From: SpSt-583 sp034434015
GTDB lineage: Bacteria; Chloroflexota; Anaerolineae; Anaerolineales; UBA6663
Direction of reading: 5' to 3'
DNA length: 17,174 bases
Assembly (NCBI GenBank): GCA_034434015.1
Contig: DAOUAB010000008.1
Coordinates: 1 to 17,174 of the forward strand
The notes under the pieces are model-generated. The model did no database searches, was not told where the DNA came from, and saw only the letters and a list, made by a program, of their open reading frames with translations. This document shows positions 1 through 7,914 of this stretch, piece by piece (positions within the stretch are counted from its first letter, which is position 1; the number at the start of each line of letters is the position of its first letter). The translations under genes and the position numbers were made by a program.

Positions 1-1254
1 GCGCGCGAAAAAGGCCGCGGCGAGGCCGAGCAGCATCAGCGCGAAGCCGGCGGGCGTGAACTCGGTCGTGAGTTTGCGGAAGACGTAGCCGAAGCGCTGC
101 GGCTCCTTGAGCGGCAGCCACGGGTCGAACTGGGCCGCCGCCTCGCCGCCGCGCACGAAATACAGCAGCCGCTCAACCGTGAACGGCTCGCCGCCGCCCA
201 CCGCCGGCCAGCGCAGCGGGATGTAGAGATAGACGCTGAGGCCGAGCAGGAAGGCGAGGGCGGCCAGAGGCAGTTGACGGAGGGCCGCTGGCAGAAGTCC
301 GCGCTTCCAGCCGGCGTGAAGCCAGGCCAGGCCCGCGAAGCCCAGCGCCGGCGCCAGCATGAGCGCGGTCAGGTGGTTGGTGAGGGAGAGGCCGAAAATA
401 AAGGCGAGGACCGGTAAGGGGAGATGAGAGGCGGCCGGGTCGAAAGCGCTGTCGTCTATAAGCGACAGGCCCAGGTAGAGGCAGGCCGTCATCAGGGCGG
501 CGTTGAGGGGATAGGCCTCGATCTCGGTGGCGCGCGCCCACAGGCTCGGGGCGGCGCCCAGGGCGAAGGCCGCCAGCCCGGCCGGCCGTACGCCGGCCCC
601 CAGGCGGCGCGCAATCGCCATCACGCCCACGGCCGCCCCAGCGGCGGCGACGGCGGATGAGAGGTTGACGCGCCAGGCCTGGGTCCCGCCCAGCGGCAGC
701 CCCTCGAACAGCTTGCCGAACAGGATCAGCAGCGGATAACCGTTGCCGTGCGCGATCCCGAGCCGCGCGACGCTCACCTGGAACTCGAAGGCGTCGGCCT
801 CGCCGACGGTGGGGGAGAGGGTGAGCAGGTAGAGGGCTAAGAGTGAAACCCCCAGGCCGAACTCCCCAATCCCAAGACTCCGGCGGGGCTTCTCGCCGTC
901 CCATGGGGAGGGCGCCAGCCAGAGCAGGACGAGGAGCAGGCTGCCGAAGAGCAGGACGCCCGATCGCAGCGGGTTGACGTCCGGCGCCAGGAGACCGGCC
1001 AGGGGCAGGAACAGCGGCGTCAGCGCCGGCCAGCGCTCCCCCAGGCCGCGGGCCAGACGCCAGCCGGAGAGCGCGGCCAGGCCGGCGAGGAGCACGACGG
1101 CGGGCCAGCCGGCGAACAGGCCGAGGGACGGCGGCGCGCTCTCGAACAGGTGCCGGGCCAGCGCCGCGCCGAAGACGCCGGCGCCGGCCGCGCCGCATAA
1201 GGCGCCACCCGCGCCGTACCCGGCGCCGTCAGCGCGGCGAGACAGGCGCGCCAT
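1..1254 (-). CDS. DUF2723-family polytopic membrane glycosyltransferase (3' end outside window)
   Basis: At least 418 residues are open from an ATG at 1252-1254 to the window edge. The frame is rich in hydrophobic segments. The diagnostic stretch is at residues 146-200: LSPTVGEADAFEF, then LGIAHGNGYPLLIL, then LPLGGTQAWRVNL. This matches the DUF2723 (PF11028) pattern of an acidic motif after a membrane helix, followed by an HxxGYPL loop. The family has a GT-C-like fold and includes TMEM260-type O-mannosyltransferases, so transfer of a sugar from a lipid carrier to an extracytoplasmic acceptor is likely; the acceptor is unknown. A roughly 138-residue N-terminal part with extra membrane segments precedes the motif. 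The start overlaps the 3' end of the PBP2 gene by 26 bases, so it is probably the distal gene of the mre operon. No good Shine-Dalgarno is visible, and an in-frame TTG upstream is an alternative start. An arginine-rich reading frame over the same bases (173-1198) is a shadow. Confidence 0.82.
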   Translation of the reverse strand, partial: MARLSRRADGAGYGAGGALCGAAGAGVFGAALARHLFESAPPSLGLFAGWPAVVLLAGLAALSGWRLARGLGERWPALTPLFLPLAGLLAPDVNPLRSGVLLFGSLLLVLLWLAPSPWDGEKPRRSLGIGEFGLGVSLLALYLLTLSPTVGEADAFEFQVSVARLGIAHGNGYPLLILFGKLFEGLPLGGTQAWRVNLSSAVAAAGAAVGVMAIARRLGAGVRPAGLAAFALGAAPSLWARATEIEAYPLNAALMTACLYLGLSLIDDSAFDPAASHLPLPVLAFIFGLSLTNHLTALMLAPALGFAGLAWLHAGWKRGLLPAALRQLPLAALAFLLGLSVYLYIPLRWPAVGGGEPFTVERLLYFVRGGEAAAQFDPWLPLKEPQRFGYVFRKLTTEFTPAGFALMLLGLAAAFFAR

Positions 1255-3394
1255 CGCCCGGGGTGGCCGGCGGCTCTTCGGTGGACGGCGTTTCCGTCGC
1301 CGGGACGTCTTCAAACTCGACGCCGCGCATAATCTGAAAGTACGCGCGCAGCGCGGCGTTGGCCACCGGGCCGGCCACGATCGAGCCTTCGGTGCCGTTG
1401 TAGACGAAGGCGATCACCGAGACCTCCGGGTTTTCATAGGGCGCATACATCATCGTCCAGGCGTGGGCCGGCCACTGGCCCGGGATGCACAGGTCCCGGC
1501 TCCACGCCAGCCGGTCGCAGTATTCGGCGGTGCCGGTCTTGCCGGCGGCGTTGATGCCCGGCAAATCCACGATCGGCGAGTCGTCCCCGTACAGCACCGC
1601 GCCGGAGAGCGTCCCATCGGCCACCGTGCGGCGCAGGCCCTCGCGCACCAGCGCCAGGTTCTCGGGGTCCACGGGCAGCGTCCGGATCAGCACCGGCTGG
1701 GTGTCGCTGATGACGTTGCCTTCGCCGTCCAGCAGCTTGTCCACCAGTTGCGGCTGGAGCAGGCGCCCGTTGTTGATGACGGCGTTATAGGCGTTGAGCA
1801 TTTGCAGCGGCGTCACCTGCACGAAGCCCTGGCCGATGACGGCGTTGTAGGTGTCGCCGGTGGTCCAGTTCTCCCCCTCGTTGATGCGCTTCCAGTCGCG
1901 CGTCGGGATGAAGCCGGCCTGCTCCGCCGGCAGCTCGATGCCGGTCGGCGCGCCGAAGCCGAAGATTTCCATCCATTGCGCCAGCCGGACCTCGCCCAGC
2001 CCCTCCAGCCGGTCCGGCTCGTAGCCGCCGCCGATCTTGTAGAAGTACACGTTGCATGATTCGGCGATGCCGCGGACGAAGTTCACCTGGCCGTGGCCTT
2101 CGCCGGTGTTCCTCAGAATCCAGCAGACGAAGTCCTTGGCCTTGCCCGGGTCGGCCGGGAAATAGCGGTTGCGGATGGTGATCTTGCCGGGGTCCTCGAT
2201 CTCGCGATCCGGGTCGATGACGCCTTCCTGCAGCGCCGCCGTGGCCGTCACCAGTTTGAAGACCGAGCCGGGCGGGTAGAGGATCTGGACGGCGTGGTTG
2301 AGCATCGGGTAATCCGGGTTGGGCGGGATGCCGCGCTCCGGGTCGCCCACCAGGCTGAAGTAGTAGTCCAGATCGATCCGGCGGGCAAAGCGATTGTTGT
2401 CATAGGTGGGCCACGAGACCATCGCGTAGATTTCGCCCGTGTTCGGGTTCATGACGATGACGGCGCCGCTGGTGAAGTTCTGCTGGCCGCCGGTCCAGTC
2501 GCGGATGTAGTTGAGGCGGTTGAGCAGCGCGGCCTCCACCGCCCGCTGCAGGCGCACGTCGATGGTCAGCTGGACGTTCAGCCCCGGCACGGTCTCGGTC
2601 TCCACCGCCGTGGTCCGCAGGAAGCGGCCGGCCACGTCCTCCTCGTCCAGCCGGCTGCCGTTCTGGCCGGCCAGTTCATCCTGCATGGACGCCTCGACCC
2701 CCTGCACGCCGATCCGGTCCCGGTTAGGGAGCAGGCCGCGCTCGTTCACGTAGTAGTTGTAGGTCAGCGGCGCGTCCTGCTGGGCCGGGATGGGGGCCAT
2801 GTAACCGACGATGGCGGCGGTGAGCGCGCCGGTGGGATAATCGCGCACCGGCTCGACAATGACATCCACGCCGGGCATGGGCATGGCCGCGATCTCCTGC
2901 TTGAGGATGAAGGCCGTCTCCTGGTCGATATCGCACTTGATCTTGACCGGCGTGTACGGCTGGAAGCCGGCGCCCTCGTCCACCAGGTCCTTGATGCCGC
3001 GGCCGTCCGAGCACGGCGCCTGCGGCGTGGAGCCGGGCACGACCAGGGGCATGTCCAGGATCTCGGCCAGGCGCCGGTAGATGGCCTGGGTGTGCGCCGG
3101 ATCGACGTCGTCGGTCGGGTCGGGATCGTCCGGCAGGAAGGCGGGCGTGATGGTGACGATGAACGACGGCAGGTTGCGCGCCAGCAGCACGCCGCGCCGG
3201 TCATAGATCACGCCGCGCGGCGCCGGCTCGCTCACCCGCGTGATGCGGTTCTCCTCGGCCGCGTCCAGGAATTGCTCGGTCTGCACGATCTGCAACTGGA
3301 ACAGTCGCCCGAGCAGGATGGCCGTCAGGGCGGCCAGGGTGGCGTACAGCAGCAGTTCGCGCGAGAAGGTCACCGTCCAGCGGCGTTTCTTCAT
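1229..3394 (-). CDS. mrdA: Penicillin-binding protein 2, elongasome transpeptidase
   Basis: A 721-residue class B PBP that cross-links peptidoglycan stem peptides during elongation, anchored to the membrane with its catalytic domain outside. One membrane helix lies at residues 13-33. The pedestal motif RGVIYDRRG is at 60-68, and the dimerisation domain runs to about 290. The transpeptidase domain has all three active-site motifs: SVFK (377-380, catalytic Ser377), SCN (446-448) and KTG (619-621). The protein is longer than the E. coli enzyme (about 630 residues), partly through a Pro/Thr-rich C-terminal tail (about 700-721). It begins 13 bases after mreD ends and is followed by the overlapping DUF2723 gene. 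No rodA is visible in the window; the glycosyltransferase partner would have to be elsewhere. Confidence 0.95.
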   Translation of the reverse strand: MKKRRWTVTFSRELLLYATLAALTAILLGRLFQLQIVQTEQFLDAAEENRITRVSEPAPRGVIYDRRGVLLARNLPSFIVTITPAFLPDDPDPTDDVDPAHTQAIYRRLAEILDMPLVVPGSTPQAPCSDGRGIKDLVDEGAGFQPYTPVKIKCDIDQETAFILKQEIAAMPMPGVDVIVEPVRDYPTGALTAAIVGYMAPIPAQQDAPLTYNYYVNERGLLPNRDRIGVQGVEASMQDELAGQNGSRLDEEDVAGRFLRTTAVETETVPGLNVQLTIDVRLQRAVEAALLNRLNYIRDWTGGQQNFTSGAVIVMNPNTGEIYAMVSWPTYDNNRFARRIDLDYYFSLVGDPERGIPPNPDYPMLNHAVQILYPPGSVFKLVTATAALQEGVIDPDREIEDPGKITIRNRYFPADPGKAKDFVCWILRNTGEGHGQVNFVRGIAESCNVYFYKIGGGYEPDRLEGLGEVRLAQWMEIFGFGAPTGIELPAEQAGFIPTRDWKRINEGENWTTGDTYNAVIGQGFVQVTPLQMLNAYNAVINNGRLLQPQLVDKLLDGEGNVISDTQPVLIRTLPVDPENLALVREGLRRTVADGTLSGAVLYGDDSPIVDLPGINAAGKTGTAEYCDRLAWSRDLCIPGQWPAHAWTMMYAPYENPEVSVIAFVYNGTEGSIVAGPVANAALRAYFQIMRGVEFEDVPATETPSTEEPPATPGDGAPVSPR

Positions 3395-3407
3395 GGCCGT
3401 TCGTCCC

Positions 3408-3917
3408 TCACCTCTTCACCGGCTCCGGATAGACCACGGCGTGCAATCCGCGCAGCAGGTGATAGGCCGGCAGCATCGCCAGCGTGTCGATCAGGACCGA
3501 GGGCAGCATCACGCCGGTCAGCGCGCCGGCGAGGTCTACGGCGTGGCCGGCGGTCGTCAGCAGGGTGATCATCATCAGATGGTAGGCGGCGCTGGCGGTC
3601 AGGCCGGCGGCCAGCGGCAGGAGAACGTGCGACCGCCAGAACTGGCCCTCGGTCAGGCTGGCCAGGTAGGCCGTCAGCACGAGCGCCAGAGCCTGAGCGC
3701 CGAGCGGGCCGCCGGAGAGCAGGTCCAGGAACAGGCCGCCCAGGAACCCCCAGACGATGCCGCCCTGCCAGTCGCCGGCCAGCGTCCAGCCCAGCGTCAA
3801 CACCAGGACCAGGTCCAGCCCGCCGCCCGCCAGCACCCGGAAGGCGGCGAGGACCGTCGATTGCAGGACCGCGGCCAGGGCCAGCAGCGGCAGACCGATC
3901 AGCAGCGTGCGGGTCAT
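3408..3917 (-). CDS. mreD: Rod shape-determining protein MreD
   Basis: A small 169-residue membrane protein with about five hydrophobic segments and no catalytic motif, as expected for MreD, the membrane partner of MreC in the elongasome. Its ATG overlaps the end of mreC by 4 bases (ATGA), so translation is probably coupled. It lies between mreC and the PBP2 gene, the usual order. The sequence is poorly conserved in this family, so the assignment relies on size, topology and position together. Confidence 0.88.
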   Translation of the reverse strand: MTRTLLIGLPLLALAAVLQSTVLAAFRVLAGGGLDLVLVLTLGWTLAGDWQGGIVWGFLGGLFLDLLSGGPLGAQALALVLTAYLASLTEGQFWRSHVLLPLAAGLTASAAYHLMMITLLTTAGHAVDLAGALTGVMLPSVLIDTLAMLPAYHLLRGLHAVVYPEPVKR

Positions 3918-4786
3918 GGCGCAGCCGGCGCCGGCGCGGCGGTGGGCGTGGCCTGGAAGAACGGGCTGAGGTCGGCGGGCGTGAAGTTCGTGATGATCAG
4001 GACGATCTCCAGCCGGGTCGGGTCCACGGCCGGGATGAGCTCGGCCCGCTGCAGGACCTCGTAGTTGAGCTGCTGCACGCCGGCCACCCGGCCGATGACG
4101 ATGCCCGGCGGGTAAGCGCCGCCCAGGCCGGAGGTCAGCACGACCTCGCCCGGCTCCAGGCGGGTCTGCTGGGTGATGAAGCGCATCTCCAGCCCGCCGC
4201 CGAGCTGGCCCTGCACGATGCCCTGGTCGCGCGACGTCTGCAAGCGCGCCGCGATGGCCGAGGCCGGGTCCGTGATCGGCTGGACCTTGCAGGCGCCGGG
4301 GCTGACCTCGACCACGCGGCCCACCAGGCCGTCGCCGGTGACCACCGGCATGCCGCGGATCACGCCGTCGTCCGAGCCGCGGTCGAAGATGAGATAGGTG
4401 AGCAGCGGCGAGGTGTCCTGGCCGATCAGGTTGGCGGTGAGGTACTTGGCCTCCGGCTGCGAGCGCGCGTACTCCACCAGGCCGCTCAGGATGCGCAGCT
4501 CGCTTTCCTTCTCTTTGAGCTGGATGTTCTCGGCCTGCAGGCGCGCGATCTCAGCCTCCAGCTCGGCCACGCGGGCCGCCAGCGCCTCGGCCTCCGGCGC
4601 CGGTTGGGCGGGCTGAGGCGCCACGCCGCGCCACGCCTCGGCCACCGCGCGCTGCACGGCGGCCAGCGGCCCCTGGACGGCGGCGCGCAGCGGGGCCAGG
4701 AGGGGCGAGCCGCCGAAAGCCAGCAGCCCGAGGCTCGCCGCCGCCAGCACGACGACCAGCAGAGTGCGGGCCTGGAAGCGGGTCAT
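3914..4786 (-). CDS. mreC: Rod shape-determining protein MreC
   Basis: A 290-residue protein with an N-terminal membrane helix (about 7-27). A coiled coil follows at about 65-100, rich in Glu/Leu/Ala (EALAARVAELEAEIARLQ). The beta-rich MreC domain then contains the family-like stretch GMPVVTGDGLVGRVVEVSPG and the later GLGGAYPPGIVIGRV. Length and layout are normal for MreC, which bridges the MreB filament and the periplasmic PBPs. The C-terminus ends in an Ala/Pro/Thr-rich tail. The start codon is one base beyond the mreB stop, so the genes are tightly coupled. Confidence 0.94.
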   Translation of the reverse strand: MTRFQARTLLVVVLAAASLGLLAFGGSPLLAPLRAAVQGPLAAVQRAVAEAWRGVAPQPAQPAPEAEALAARVAELEAEIARLQAENIQLKEKESELRILSGLVEYARSQPEAKYLTANLIGQDTSPLLTYLIFDRGSDDGVIRGMPVVTGDGLVGRVVEVSPGACKVQPITDPASAIAARLQTSRDQGIVQGQLGGGLEMRFITQQTRLEPGEVVLTSGLGGAYPPGIVIGRVAGVQQLNYEVLQRAELIPAVDPTRLEIVLIITNFTPADLSPFFQATPTAAPAPAAP

Positions 4787-4787
4787 G

Positions 4788-5870
4788 TCACCTCGAGGTG
4801 CTGCCGCGCTCCAGGCCGACCAGCAGCCGCTTGAGGTTGTCGTAGTCCTCGAGGATGCGGCCGGCGCCGCGCGCCACGCACGTCATGGGGTCCTCGGCCA
4901 GCCAGCAGCGGATCTTCAGCTCCTCGGTCAGGCGCTCAGCCAGGCCCTGGAGCTGCGAGCCGCCGCCCGCCATGCAGATGCCGATCTCCATCAGGTCAGC
5001 GATGATCTCCGGCGGGGTCTCGTCGATGGCGTCCTTGATGGCCGAGACGATGATGTTGACCGAGTTGGCCAGCGCCTCGCGCAGTTCAATGGATGAGACC
5101 TCCACGCTCTCCGGCAGCCCGGTCACCAGGTTGCGGCCGCGCAGGGCGAAGGTTTTCTCCTCCCAGAGCGGGTACGCCGAACCGATGGCGATCTTGGCCC
5201 GCTCGGCCATGCGCTCGCCGACGAGCAGGTTGTACTTGTTGCGCACGTACTGGATGATATCCTGGTCCATCTCGTCGCCGGCCACGCGCAGCGAGCGCGA
5301 CAGGACGATGCCGCCCATCGAGAAGACGGCCACTTCGGTAGTGCCGCCGCCGATGTCCACCACCATCGAGCCGCGCGGCTCCGCCACGGGCAGGCCGGCC
5401 CCCAGCGCCGCCGCCATCGGCTCTTCGATCAGGCCGACTTCACGCGCGCCGGCCGCCAGCGCGGCGTCGTGCACCGCGCGTTTCTCCACCTCGGTGACGC
5501 CGGAGGGGATGCCGATGATCACGCGCGGGCTGGGGATGGGGACCAGGCTCTGCTCGTGAGCCTTGCCGATGAAGTACTCGAGCATGGCCTCGGTGATCTC
5601 GAACTCGGAGATGACGCCATCGCGCAGCGGCCGAATGGCGACGATGTTGGCCGGCGTGCGGCCGGCGATCTCCTTGGCCTCGGCGCCGATGGCCTTGGGC
5701 TCCTTGGTCTTCTTGTCGATCGCCACCCAGGAGGGCTCGTTGAGAACAATGCCCTTGCCGCGCACATTGACCAGCGTGTTGGCGGTGCCCAGGTCGATGC
5801 CGATATCCAAAGAGAACATGCCCAGCAGCCACTTGAGTGGCCGCATCAAGATGTTGCCAACTTGCTGCAA
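4788..5870 (-). CDS. mreB: Actin-like cytoskeletal protein MreB
   Basis: A 360-residue bacterial actin that directs elongasome synthesis along the inner membrane face. Nucleotide-binding motifs are intact: IGIDLGTANT (about 23-32, phosphate 1) and VVDIGGGTTEV (about 170-180, phosphate 2). The stretches IGIPSGVTEVEKRAV and VAGDEMDQDI are typical of MreB. The start is a TTG (5868-5870), preceded by a strong GGAGG (5876-5880) at 5-base spacing; this favours TTG over the ATG at 5844-5846, which has no such site. The first 18 residues before the core include a basic/hydrophobic segment (MRPLKWLLGMF) that could be a membrane-binding amphipathic helix. It is the first gene of the operon and has its own promoter. 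Confidence 0.96.
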   Translation of the reverse strand: MQQVGNILMRPLKWLLGMFSLDIGIDLGTANTLVNVRGKGIVLNEPSWVAIDKKTKEPKAIGAEAKEIAGRTPANIVAIRPLRDGVISEFEITEAMLEYFIGKAHEQSLVPIPSPRVIIGIPSGVTEVEKRAVHDAALAAGAREVGLIEEPMAAALGAGLPVAEPRGSMVVDIGGGTTEVAVFSMGGIVLSRSLRVAGDEMDQDIIQYVRNKYNLLVGERMAERAKIAIGSAYPLWEEKTFALRGRNLVTGLPESVEVSSIELREALANSVNIIVSAIKDAIDETPPEIIADLMEIGICMAGGGSQLQGLAERLTEELKIRCWLAEDPMTCVARGAGRILEDYDNLKRLLVGLERGSTSR

Positions 5871-5895
5871 GTGTGCCTCCTGACTGCGGGGAAAG

Positions 5896-5923
5896 ATTAT
5901 ACCATCCGCAAAATTATGGACAA
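5896..5923 (-). promoter_or_regulatory. Sigma-70 promoter of the mreBCD-mrdA operon
   Basis: On the minus strand, TTGTCC (5918-5923) and a perfect TATAAT (5896-5901) are separated by 16 bases. A TGG just upstream of the -10 gives an extended -10. The predicted start of transcription is near 5889, leaving a short leader that contains the GGAGG used by mreB. Confidence 0.8.
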
Positions 5924-5973
5924 CTTTACACTATGTTGAGTTGCGCCGGGGAGAACGCATAGACGCCAGGCCC

Positions 5974-6002
5974 CGGTCACGGGCCGCCGGCGGTCGTATA
6001 AT
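5974..6002 (+). promoter_or_regulatory. tilS promoter with the -10 box six bases from the start codon
   Basis: A perfect TATAAT lies at 5997-6002 and the tilS ATG is at 6009. Placing +1 seven bases after the -10 puts it on the A of the ATG, predicting a leaderless message. The -35 is weak (CGGTCA at 5974-5979, 17-base spacer). No Shine-Dalgarno can fit between the -10 and the ATG. Confidence 0.55.
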
Positions 6003-6008
6003 CCCCCT

Positions 6009-7460
6009 ATGACCCTCCTGGACCGGGTGCGGACCCTGATCAGCGAGCGCGGCCTTTTTCAGCCGGGCGACCGGGTAGTGGCAGGGGTCTCTGGCGGGCC
6101 GGACAGCCTGTGCCTGCTGGATGTGCTGACGGCCCTGGCCCCCGACTGGCGCCTGGGTCTGTACGTGGCCTATCTCGACCACGGGCTGCGCCCCGAGGCC
6201 GCCGCCGAGGCGGCCTTCGTGCAGCGGGAGGCCGAGGCGCGCGGCTGGCCGTTCCACACTGAAACCGTGGACACGCGCGCCTGGGCGGCGGAGCGCCGGC
6301 AGTCGCTCGAAGAAGCCGCCCGCGCCGTGCGGTACGCCTTTCTGGCGCGGGTGGCGGCGGCCGTCGCGGCGCCGGTCGTCGCCGTGGCCCACACCGCCGA
6401 CGACCAGGCCGAGACGGTGCTCATGCACTTTCTGCGCGGGAGCGGGCTGGGCGGGCTGAAGGGGATGTTGCTCAAATCCCACATCCCAATTCCCGCTTCC
6501 CAGGACGGCCTGTGGCTGGTGCGCCCACTGCTGACGACGACGCGCCGGGAGGTCGAGGCGTATTGCGCCGAACACAGCCTGCGGCCGGTGCAGGACCCGA
6601 GCAACCAGGATACGGCGCTCTTCCGCAACCGCCTGCGCCACGTGCTCCTCCCGGAACTGGAAACCTATCAGCCCCGGATCCGCGACGTGTTGCGGCGGAC
6701 GGCCGAGGTCCTGGCCGGCGAGCATGCGTTGTTGCAGAACGCCCTTGACGAGTTGTGGCCGCGGACGATCCGGGCTGCCGGGCCGCCGGTCGAGTTTGAC
6801 CGGGCGCGCTGGGCGGCGCTGGGCGTGCCTGAGCAGCGCGCGCTGCTGCGCCGGGCCGTGCAGCGCCTGCTGCCGGACGAGCGCAACGTCGACTTCACGC
6901 CGCTGGAGCATGCCGTGCGCTTCAGCCGGCGCGCGGCGCCGGGCCGCAGTTGCGACCTGCTGGGCGGCCTGAGGCTGAAGGTGACGGCCGACGCCATCGT
7001 GGTCGGCGCCTGGGGCCATCGGCCGGCCCGCGCCGACCTGCCGCTGCTGGTGGGCGGACAGCCTCCGGCCGGCTGGCGCTTCACGGCTGAGCCGCTGGCC
7101 GCCGGCGCATGGTCGCTGGCCGAAATTGAGGCCAACGCCGACCCGTGGCGGGTCGAGGTTGATGCGGACAGGCTCGGCGAGGGAGGCTGGCGCCTGCGCG
7201 CGCGGCGGCCCGGTGACCGGTTTCAGCCGCTCGGCATGGGGGGCCGCCACGTCAAGCTGTCGGACTTTTACATCAACGCCAGGGTGGACGAGGCGCTGCG
7301 CGACCGGTGGCCGCTGGTGGTCACGCCGAGCCCGGCCGGCCGGGCCGAGGACGAGATCGTGTGGGTGGCCGGCCTGCGGCTGGGTGAGCGTTTCAAGGTG
7401 ACCGGCGCGACGCGGCGCGTGGTCCGGTTCTGGTTCAGGCGGGGAGACGATGCAGCCTAA
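6009..7460 (+). CDS. tilS: tRNA(Ile)-lysidine synthetase TilS
   Basis: A 483-residue enzyme that uses ATP and lysine to convert C34 of tRNA-Ile(CAU) to lysidine, making the anticodon read AUA. The N-terminal PP-loop is clear: GVSGGPDSLCLL with SGGPDS at about 28-33. Further family motifs are YLDHGLRPEAAAEA, AVAHTADDQAETVLMHFLRGSGLGGLKGM and NRLRHVLLPELE. The C-terminal domain carries RRPGDRFQPLGMGGRHVKLSDF. The length is slightly above the usual 430-470. It is transcribed away from mreB, and the ATG lies directly after a -10 box. Its 3' end overlaps the ModE-like gene by 11 bases. Confidence 0.95.
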   Translation: MTLLDRVRTLISERGLFQPGDRVVAGVSGGPDSLCLLDVLTALAPDWRLGLYVAYLDHGLRPEAAAEAAFVQREAEARGWPFHTETVDTRAWAAERRQSLEEAARAVRYAFLARVAAAVAAPVVAVAHTADDQAETVLMHFLRGSGLGGLKGMLLKSHIPIPASQDGLWLVRPLLTTTRREVEAYCAEHSLRPVQDPSNQDTALFRNRLRHVLLPELETYQPRIRDVLRRTAEVLAGEHALLQNALDELWPRTIRAAGPPVEFDRARWAALGVPEQRALLRRAVQRLLPDERNVDFTPLEHAVRFSRRAAPGRSCDLLGGLRLKVTADAIVVGAWGHRPARADLPLLVGGQPPAGWRFTAEPLAAGAWSLAEIEANADPWRVEVDADRLGEGGWRLRARRPGDRFQPLGMGGRHVKLSDFYINARVDEALRDRWPLVVTPSPAGRAEDEIVWVAGLRLGERFKVTGATRRVVRFWFRRGDDAA

Positions 7461-7788
7461 ATTCAACGTCTGGCTTGAGATCGACGGCAAGGTGGTGCTC
7501 AGCCCGTGGCGCGTGCGGCTGCTGGAGGCCATCGCTGCGGCCGGCTCCATCAGCGCGGCGGCTGAGAGACTCGGGGTGCCCTACCGCCGCGCCTGGGAGA
7601 AGGTGCAGGAGATCGAGCGCGGGCTGGGCTACAAGGTGGTCGAGACCGCCGTCGGCGGGCATCACGGCGGCGGCGCGCACCTCACCGAGGCCGGGCGCCA
7701 GGTCCTGGCCCGCTTCCATGCCTTCGCCGACGGCCTGGACGAGGAGGTGGCGCGCCGTTTCCGGGCCACCTTCGACTCGCGTGGGTAG
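7450..7788 (+). CDS. Single-domain ModE-type winged-helix regulator
   Basis: A 112-residue protein corresponding to only the DNA-binding half of ModE. The helix-turn-helix is at about 33-56 (SISAAAERLGVPYRRAWE), followed by the glycine-rich wing GGHHGGGAHLTEAG. No molybdate-binding TOBE (Di-Mop) domain follows, so molybdate sensing cannot be assumed. Such stand-alone ModE-N proteins are common and are often annotated as LysR- or ModE-like. It starts inside the end of tilS, with a GGGGAG Shine-Dalgarno a few bases upstream, so it is probably co-transcribed and translationally coupled. Its TAG stop is next to the insertion of a 90-bp mobile element. Confidence 0.85.
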   Translation: MQPKFNVWLEIDGKVVLSPWRVRLLEAIAAAGSISAAAERLGVPYRRAWEKVQEIERGLGYKVVETAVGGHHGGGAHLTEAGRQVLARFHAFADGLDEEVARRFRATFDSRG

Positions 7789-7795
7789 TGGGTAG

Positions 7796-7884
7796 GGTCG
7801 TTTTTCGAGGTTTGTGTAATTTTCCATCGGCAGAGGCGCCGGCCGTGCGCCCCAACGCAAACACGCGGACCTCGGGACACGGCC
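7796..7884 (+). mobile_element. Copy 1 of a 90-bp MITE-like element
   Basis: This 89-base copy starts GGTCGTTTTTCG and ends CGGGACACGGCC. It shares this layout with copies at 9014-9103 and 14744-14833. Its central palindrome is partly decayed (AGGCGCCGG / CCGTGCGCCCC). The flanking 8-mers GTGGGTAG (7788-7795) and GCGGGCAG (7885-7892) match at 6 of 8 positions, both differences being T/C, consistent with an old 8-bp target-site duplication. It sits between the convergent ends of the ModE-like and recombinase-like genes. It has no coding capacity. Confidence 0.75.
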
Positions 7885-7914
7885 GCGGGCAGTGGCGGCC
7901 GTAACCCGTCAGGC

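Noticed and set aside
173..1198. Long open frame on the minus strand with Arg/Pro/Ala-rich translation
   Set aside because: It lies in another frame of the DUF2723 gene, whose translation has membrane helices and conserved family motifs; the Arg-rich product is a high-GC shadow.
5992..5999. GGTCGTAT next to the tilS -10 box as another MITE end
   Set aside because: Only the first 8 bases match the element end; nothing further in either direction resembles the family.
5931..7550. Minus-strand frame of 539 codons opposite tilS
   Set aside because: It is antisense to a clear TilS with all motifs; no protein-like features of its own.
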